Source: Bacteroidota bacterium (GTDB taxonomy: Bacteria > Bacteroidota > Ignavibacteria > Kapaibacteriales > UBA2268). From it: a stretch of 11,157 nt of DNA. The stretch covers positions 1-11,157 of the forward strand of contig JAJRPT010000181.1 in NCBI GenBank assembly GCA_024280675.1, given 5' to 3'. Below, in pieces: positions 6,875-11,157 of the stretch. The notes beneath the pieces are model-generated. The model was not told the DNA's origin. It did not search any database and saw nothing but the letters and a program-made list of their open reading frames with translations. The first letter of the stretch is position 1. Every line of letters begins with the position of its first letter. The position numbers and the translations under genes were made by a program.

Positions 6875-8471
6875 ATATTTAATACTCATATTATTGATTG
6901 GGTTGCTGCTTGGAAGCAGTTCTCTCTTTGCTCAAAAGGGCATCGACAGTATCTCCTCGGCACAAGGCCCAATGGAAATGCCCGAGGTAATTATCGACAG
7001 GAACATAAATCTAAATATTAAATCAACCACTAAGAAGTTTCCTCAGAACACGCCTCATCTCAGTAGTGCCGAGCTGGACTCAATTAATTCACTAGAGAAG
7101 CAGACATCTCTTCTTCTTCCCAAACCAAGTCTGGCGAAATCATTTATTTCCCCACTCGATGAGACTGCATTTATTGAGGCAAGTTTTGGTCAGTGGGCAA
7201 GCATTAACGCTCGAGCGGGATACACCTTTGACCTCGTGGGATTTGACGTTTACACACTTGTGAGCACCGAGGCCAGCGCAGGCTGGGTCGATAATGCAGA
7301 TTACTCAAAAATTGATTTGAGCCTAAACTCCTCTTATCTTGCCGACCCTAAATTTTGGATATTTGGTTCTAGCAATACAAAAGCCCGCTTTGATTTCAAC
7401 TATGCAAACTATAACCATTATGCCATTTTTTCTCCATTCCAAAGAACTAGCACAAATTTTAGTTTTCTCTCCGACACCAAAGGCTCCTACCAAGGATTTG
7501 ACTTCAGGGCTGGAATACTGACCGACATAGTGACACTTTCTGACCCTGGCGATGTTGGCTCGGGTGGATTCGGAGCCTATCTTGATATTATAAATCCTTA
7601 TGACGATTTTAAATTTTTGGGTGGAGGCGAGCTTGACATTCGTTCGGATTTAAACCAAAGCAATAATCTCATCAATGCCTATGGCGGTATTCAATACCGG
7701 TTCCAAAATAATATTATAATGAAAAGTAAACTAGGATATTATTTAGCGGACAGCCCTCAGAATGCTAGCAAAGGACTTAGTTATGAACTGATTACTTCAT
7801 TCAATCCCAACTCAAATAATTCGCTTATTTTGAAAATAGATGGCGGGCTTGATAGGACTTTGCTAAGAGATTTGCTTGCAAGAAACCCATACATTTCATC
7901 CAATGCTACAATCTTTCATTCGGAAAAAACAATAGGAGTTAATACCGCTTGGGAATATAAATTCGGTACAAAATGGGCAATTACAACATTTGCTTCCTTC
8001 GACAAATACTCTGAGTATTTGAATTTTTACAATATAGATTCTGCAAAATTTAATATTTCTGGAGGAAGTGCCGATATTGTCAAAATAGGAATGAGGTCAT
8101 TCTATGAAATAAATGATAAAAATCTACTCAGCCTAGACCTTCTTTGGCAAAGCGGAATGGCCGAGACTAATTCAACGCAAGTGACCTATCTGCCTGAGCT
8201 AGATGCAAAAGCTTCCTGGTCTGTCTTCTGGGGCGAAGACATAAGCACGCAAACTTATGCACATTTTATAGGCAAAAGATATTTTAGTATTGCCCTCGAA
8301 GAGCAACTAGATCAATACATAAACCTTGGTTTATCAATCAATTACAGATTGTACAATCATTTATTCATAAACATCTCAGCAGACAATCTGCTGAACCAGA
8401 ATATTTATTATTATAATAATTACCAAGAAGGTGGTATTTTCGGAAAGATAGGTGTGAACCTCAAAATATAA
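6867..8471 (+). CDS. Plug-less TonB-receptor-like outer-membrane beta-barrel
   Basis: 534 residues. Residues 1-22 are a signal peptide (IKYLILILL core, SLFA|Q). Residues 23-95 are a polar segment containing PEVIID (39-44), which resembles a TonB box. From about 96 onward the sequence is made of alternating amphipathic strands and Asn/Asp/Gly turns, as in a large outer-membrane barrel. The last 45 residues (strand, INISADNLLNQ, tyrosine-rich turn, GGIFGKIGVNLKI) look like the end of a TonB-dependent receptor, although the final residue is Ile rather than Phe. The usual receptor has a plug domain of about 120-150 residues; there is no room for one, nor for a carboxypeptidase-like domain, so this is a barrel with only a short periplasmic extension. 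It overlaps the orphan gene upstream by 8 bp, and a tonB-type gene lies further along the string. It may transport or assemble something with the TPR protein; substrate unknown. Confidence 0.82.
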   Translation: MIKYLILILLIGLLLGSSSLFAQKGIDSISSAQGPMEMPEVIIDRNINLNIKSTTKKFPQNTPHLSSAELDSINSLEKQTSLLLPKPSLAKSFISPLDETAFIEASFGQWASINARAGYTFDLVGFDVYTLVSTEASAGWVDNADYSKIDLSLNSSYLADPKFWIFGSSNTKARFDFNYANYNHYAIFSPFQRTSTNFSFLSDTKGSYQGFDFRAGILTDIVTLSDPGDVGSGGFGAYLDIINPYDDFKFLGGGELDIRSDLNQSNNLINAYGGIQYRFQNNIIMKSKLGYYLADSPQNASKGLSYELITSFNPNSNNSLILKIDGGLDRTLLRDLLARNPYISSNATIFHSEKTIGVNTAWEYKFGTKWAITTFASFDKYSEYLNFYNIDSAKFNISGGSADIVKIGMRSFYEINDKNLLSLDLLWQSGMAETNSTQVTYLPELDAKASWSVFWGEDISTQTYAHFIGKRYFSIALEEQLDQYINLGLSINYRLYNHLFINISADNLLNQNIYYYNNYQEGGIFGKIGVNLKI

Positions 8472-8478
8472 AAAAAAT

Positions 8479-10020
8479 ATGAGTGCATTCGATAAAGACA
8501 TATCCGAAGAGGAACAAAGAGGTGGATTCGACCTTGGTGCTCCAGACGACGAGACATTTAAGCTAGAAAAGCTAGATGCCTACCCTGGTGTCATGCCCGA
8601 TTTCGATTACGAACCCGAACCCATCATCCCAGCGGATGAGCCACAAGAAATTGAAAGCAGCGATGATGATGAGGAAATGGAGAACGTCTCCGAGGAGTTT
8701 GATGAGCTAGAGGAAACCCCAGATATAACACAGGAGCTGGGTGATTTGCTTGGCGAAGATGCGATTGCCAGCGAAGAAGAGTCACTATCTTCGGACGCAC
8801 CAGGTGACCTGGTCCAACCATCTGAGCTGGTCCAACCAGGTGACCTGGTCCAAGAAAAAACTAGCGATGAACCACCTAGTGCAACTACCACTGATTCCAC
8901 CACTCAGGAGCTGGTAAATGTTGAGGAAGAAGAAGATCTCTCCAATGTAATCCCAAAAGACGAAACAGAAGAAGAAAAAGCACTAAGAGAATTACTTAGC
9001 TCAGAGAAAGATCGCTCTGACAAAATCAAAGAAGACAAAAAGGAAAAAGAATTTGCTGCTGGCTTTGGTTTTGGAGAAAACGATATTGAGCCAGTTCAAG
9101 AGGATTTCGTTCCAATCGAGGAGCAAGGAGAAAGTGCCGAGCTTATCGACCTATCAGAAATTTCTTCTGGCAAACCCTCTACCTTTGGACTAGAAGAAGT
9201 TGTTGTTCGAGAGGCCGATGATGGATTGTCATCGCCCGACAAAGAAAACTCTGAAGAAAAAGAAAACTCTTCCCAAAAGACAAAAAAGACAAAAAAGAAA
9301 TCTCTTTCAAAAAAGCGTTTCATTCTGATGGCTTCCTCGGCAGCCGTAATTCTATTGTCTGTAATCGGCTATTCTACATATCAAATAATATTTAATTCAG
9401 ATGATTTAATTATTCCAGGAGACACACTTGCCATTGGATATGCCAAATCTTCTGCTGGCGATATTTCAAAAGATGAAGATAAAAGTGTGGGAAAAAATAT
9501 CGAAAAGAAAAACGAAAAGGAATCAAACAAACAAAATATTAAAGAGATTGGTAATCCTCAAGAAGTTGAACTTATTGAAGAAGCCAGCAAAGAGCCATCC
9601 CAAATAATTGCCGAAAATGAGTTCCCAGAAGAATCCCCAGAGACTGAAACAAGTCTATCAAGCGAAAAAATTGAAAAAGAAAATAGCTCACCAACAAAAG
9701 ACATAGTAAAACGTTCTACGGTTAGCCAGAAAGAAAAAAGCCGAAAGAAAATAAAAATTCCAAAAGCAAAAAGAAAACCACAAAGCGACAAGGGTCTTTT
9801 TGCTGTACAAATTTACTCTTCACCCTCCGAAGATGACGCGCGGGATTGGTTGATTAAATTAAAAAGCAAAAACATAAAAAATGGATTCATCACAACTCAG
9901 CTAATGAGGGACAAGGTTTGGTACAGAGTCAGGTTTGGCGAGTTCAAGACCAGACAAAAAGCACAGGCTGCGGCCATGCAGTACGGATTTGCTCAATCTT
10001 GGGTGGACAGAATAAAGTAG
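8479..10020 (+). CDS. Bitopic inner-membrane SPOR-domain protein with acidic cytoplasmic region
   Basis: 513 residues in three parts. Residues 1-260 are strongly acidic and probably disordered, full of Asp/Glu/Ser runs, with the hexapeptide repeats at 108-125. A basic stretch (KKTKKTKKKSLSKKR, up to 280) precedes a single membrane helix at about 281-304, which predicts N-in/C-out topology. A Lys/Glu-rich periplasmic linker leads to a C-terminal SPOR domain at 438-513 (FAVQIYSS at the first strand, WYRVRFGEF at the third, then a helix with KAQAAA). SPOR domains bind peptidoglycan glycan strands stripped of stem peptides, mostly at division septa. The layout is like FtsN or DedD, but the cytoplasmic part is far longer. 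Only 7 bp separate it from the barrel gene, with an A-run and no SD site. It may tether the envelope system to the cell wall; a division role is equally possible. Confidence 0.88.
   Translation: MSAFDKDISEEEQRGGFDLGAPDDETFKLEKLDAYPGVMPDFDYEPEPIIPADEPQEIESSDDDEEMENVSEEFDELEETPDITQELGDLLGEDAIASEEESLSSDAPGDLVQPSELVQPGDLVQEKTSDEPPSATTTDSTTQELVNVEEEEDLSNVIPKDETEEEKALRELLSSEKDRSDKIKEDKKEKEFAAGFGFGENDIEPVQEDFVPIEEQGESAELIDLSEISSGKPSTFGLEEVVVREADDGLSSPDKENSEEKENSSQKTKKTKKKSLSKKRFILMASSAAVILLSVIGYSTYQIIFNSDDLIIPGDTLAIGYAKSSAGDISKDEDKSVGKNIEKKNEKESNKQNIKEIGNPQEVELIEEASKEPSQIIAENEFPEESPETETSLSSEKIEKENSSPTKDIVKRSTVSQKEKSRKKIKIPKAKRKPQSDKGLFAVQIYSSPSEDDARDWLIKLKSKNIKNGFITTQLMRDKVWYRVRFGEFKTRQKAQAAAMQYGFAQSWVDRIK
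8800..8853 (+). repeat. Three 18-bp tandem repeats (PxxLVQ)
   Basis: Three consecutive 18-bp units encode PGDLVQ, PSELVQ, PGDLVQ (residues 108-125 of the SPOR protein). Units 1 and 3 are identical at nucleotide level (CCAGGTGACCTGGTCCAA); unit 2 differs at a few positions. Each identical unit contains the 13-nt odd palindrome CCAGGTGACCTGG, so the tract can fold into small hairpins, which may favour slippage. The length changes in whole codons. Confidence 0.9.
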
Positions 10021-10058
10021 GTAGAATAAATAGCCAGACCAAAGTAATAAAACATTCT

Positions 10059-10085
10059 GTGGGGGAATAAACAAAAAGTGGGGGA
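10059..10085 (+). promoter_or_regulatory. Duplicated GTGGGGGA around the tonB start
   Basis: GTGGGGGA occurs at 10059-10066 and again at 10078-10085, the second copy being the GTG start codon and next codons of the TonB-family gene. The first copy ends 11 nt before the start and could act as a purine-rich ribosome site, though it is further away than usual and not a canonical SD. The 57-bp gap before tonB (10021-10077) shows no convincing terminator or promoter. Confidence 0.4.
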
Positions 10086-10854
10086 GATTAGGATAAATAC
10101 AAGACTAGGGTATGCCGTACCCTGGAAAAAGAACACTCTCAAAGGCTTTGGGATTTCCAGTGTTTTGATTGTATTTTTGTTTCTACTCTTTGGTATGTTC
10201 GAGCTTGATCCACCAAAGCCAAGCGTTCAAATATCTACAATCCCACTTGAGCTGCTAAACCTCGGCTCCGGCGATGGGACTGGACGTAAATCAGGCAATC
10301 TCACAAAAGAGGGCAAGAGTCTCAGAGGCGAAGCCCAGAGAATGAATCTCGAAGATGCACAAAAAAAAGCCTCTAATCTCAAAAAGAAAAGATCTCCAAA
10401 CTCTAACGACATTTCAGAAAGCAATAACATTCGTTCGGTCAAAAAATTATCAAGCAAGCAAAAAAAGACCAAGAACAATAAGGGAAGTAAAAGCAGGTCT
10501 GTGGGCAATAAAAAAGGGGACGAAGATGAACTTGCCATGGGACTTGGCGTGCGTGGTAGTGGAAGAGGCAAAGGCGACGGCTTTGGCGAGATTGACTGGG
10601 GCGGTGGTGGCAGCCGAATTCTACTCAATAAGACATTGCCACGATTCCCCAAAAATGTTGTAATCTCTGCCCGTATCACTTTGCAATTCAAAGTCCTCCC
10701 CGACGGGACAGTCTCGAGCGTCACCCCACTTCAGAAAGCTGATCCAGAACTTGAAGCCGCGGCCATAAGAGCACTAAAAACATGGAGATTCAGCCCCAGT
10801 CGTGACGGGCTTGTAGCCATAGGACGTATACCATTTACATTCCTTGTCAGATGA
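10078..10854 (+). CDS. tonB: TonB-family energy transducer
   Basis: 258 residues with a GTG start; the in-frame stop at 10048-10050 and the lack of another start leave little choice. A short basic cytoplasmic N-terminus (WKKNTLK) precedes one membrane helix (about 24-42). The periplasmic linker (about 45-175) lacks the usual Pro-Glu/Pro-Lys runs; it is rich in Lys, Ser and Asn, then Gly (GSGRGKGDG, WGGGG). The TonB C-terminal domain covers about 185-258: LPRFP, an ITLQFKVLPDGTV strand pair, the helix ELEAAAIRAL, the signature WRFSPS (236-241) and a last strand IPFTFLV. TonB takes energy from ExbB/ExbD in the inner membrane to outer-membrane receptors. The membrane helix has no His, unlike the enterobacterial type. 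ExbB and ExbD are not encoded here. The stop overlaps the next start (ATGA). A barrel with a TonB-box-like segment lies two genes upstream and may be its client. Confidence 0.9.
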   Translation: MGEIRINTRLGYAVPWKKNTLKGFGISSVLIVFLFLLFGMFELDPPKPSVQISTIPLELLNLGSGDGTGRKSGNLTKEGKSLRGEAQRMNLEDAQKKASNLKKKRSPNSNDISESNNIRSVKKLSSKQKKTKNNKGSKSRSVGNKKGDEDELAMGLGVRGSGRGKGDGFGEIDWGGGGSRILLNKTLPRFPKNVVISARITLQFKVLPDGTVSSVTPLQKADPELEAAAIRALKTWRFSPSRDGLVAIGRIPFTFLVR

Positions 10855-11033
10855 GCCAAGAGCAAGCAATCCAATATATAATCAATGCCCCGGTCTATAT
10901 TCATATAGCGATTGCCTTATTGCTAATATTTCTTCTATATAAACTATCCAAAAGTATTTTTAAGATTATTATTGCAATAATTTTAAGCATAATCCTTATT
11001 TTGCTAGTCTTGAAAACTCTAAATTCAATATAA
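10851..11033 (+). CDS. 60-residue two-helix membrane protein, unknown function
   Basis: Its ATG overlaps the TonB stop as ATGA, which argues that this small frame is really translated. A polar N-terminus (MSQEQAIQYI) is followed by two hydrophobic helices at about 15-31 and 37-55, separated by a short basic turn (KLSKSIFK), and a very short C-terminus. The basic turn predicts a hairpin with the loop in the cytoplasm and both ends outside. It has no recognisable family motif. It is too short and lacks the domain order of ExbD or ExbB. It may be a small subunit or modulator of the TonB machinery, or simply a co-transcribed membrane peptide. Confidence 0.7.
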   Translation: MSQEQAIQYIINAPVYIHIAIALLLIFLLYKLSKSIFKIIIAIILSIILILLVLKTLNSI

Positions 11034-11062
11034 AATATAAAATAATAAAAAGGTAGAAAACA

Positions 11063-11157
11063 ATGTCATACAATATTGGAGTTGTTGGAACGGGTTATGT
11101 TGGAATTGTTTCGGGTACAACATTTGCAGAAACTGGAAACAATGTAATTTGCGTAGA
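11063..11157 (+). CDS. ugd: UDP-glucose 6-dehydrogenase, N-terminal fragment cut by the window edge
   Basis: Only the first 31 codons and two bases are inside the window. They read MSYNIGVVGTGYVGIVSGTT and continue FAETGNNVICV. This is the NAD-binding beta-alpha-beta start of the UDP-glucose/GDP-mannose dehydrogenase family. GTGYVGxVxG followed by the FAExGNxVxCV stretch is typical of UDP-glucose 6-dehydrogenases, which oxidise UDP-glucose to UDP-glucuronate for surface polysaccharides. The purine-rich AAAAAGGTAG ends a few bases before the ATG and may be its ribosome site. The 29-bp gap from the small membrane protein gene leaves it open whether it shares the same transcript. Related dehydrogenases (GDP-mannose, UDP-ManNAc) cannot be fully excluded from 31 residues. 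Confidence 0.88.
   Translation, partial: MSYNIGVVGTGYVGIVSGTTFAETGNNVICV

Noticed and set aside
9277..9316. A-rich repeats as a programmed frameshift site
   Set aside because: The AAAAAAG runs encode the Lys-rich patch before the membrane helix and the frame continues correctly into the SPOR domain; no alternative frame of interest opens and no downstream stem is evident.
8607..9791. Ser-rich and Phe-rich minus-strand frames
   Set aside because: They are antisense readings of the Glu/Asp- and Lys-rich codons of the SPOR gene; their bias follows from that composition.
10021..10077. Terminator or promoter between the SPOR and tonB genes
   Set aside because: No stem with a T-run and no TAnnTTTG element is visible in the 57 bp; the genes are probably co-transcribed.
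10227..10724. 165-residue Pro/Ser/Leu-rich minus-strand frame
   Set aside because: It is antisense to the Gly- and Lys-rich linker of the TonB-family gene, with no signal or domain that makes sense; the sense strand has a clear TonB domain.
1..11157. CRISPR array, tRNA, rRNA, insertion sequence, phage or toxin-antitoxin genes
   Set aside because: I saw no spaced repeats, cloverleaf-type sequence, transposase motif or terminal inverted repeats; nearly all sequence is accounted for by the listed genes.

Overview
The window looks like chromosomal DNA of a low-GC Gram-negative bacterium of the Bacteroidota/Chlorobiota (FCB) group. Evidence: a plug-less TonB-receptor-like outer-membrane barrel, a very long periplasmic TPR protein, a secreted MXAN_6640-type metallopeptidase next to an FN3-like secreted protein, few Shine-Dalgarno sites, and one perfect TAnnTTTG element (the Bacteroidota -7 consensus). 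The exact lineage (for example Kapabacteria or Ignavibacteria) is not resolved. No rRNA, tRNA, CRISPR array, insertion sequence or phage gene was found, and coding density is high.

Left part (1-2316, minus strand), read from right to left: a fluoride channel gene (crcB/fluC); a 111-bp AT-rich gap holding an inverted repeat over the crcB stop and a good -7 promoter element; a small secreted FN3-like protein; and, directly abutting it (TAA|ATG), a secreted zinc metallopeptidase with an HEYFH motif whose C-terminus lies beyond base 1.

Middle and right (2520-11157, plus strand): after an about 200-bp divergent promoter region comes a tight gene string. It encodes a 1067-residue periplasmic TPR protein, a 384-residue cytoplasmic orphan (ATGA overlap), a plug-less outer-membrane beta-barrel (8-bp overlap), a bitopic SPOR protein (7-bp gap), a TonB-family protein (57-bp gap), and a 60-residue membrane protein (ATGA overlap). 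After 29 bp the window ends in the first 31 codons of a UDP-glucose 6-dehydrogenase.

The plus-strand string reads as a cell-envelope module. It has an inner-membrane energy transducer (TonB), an outer-membrane barrel with a TonB-box-like N-terminal segment, a periplasmic repeat scaffold, and a peptidoglycan-binding SPOR protein, plus two coupled proteins of unknown function. ExbB and ExbD are not in the window. The joint role is an inference from gene order and domains. The most interesting part is the coupled TPR / orphan / plug-less barrel trio.
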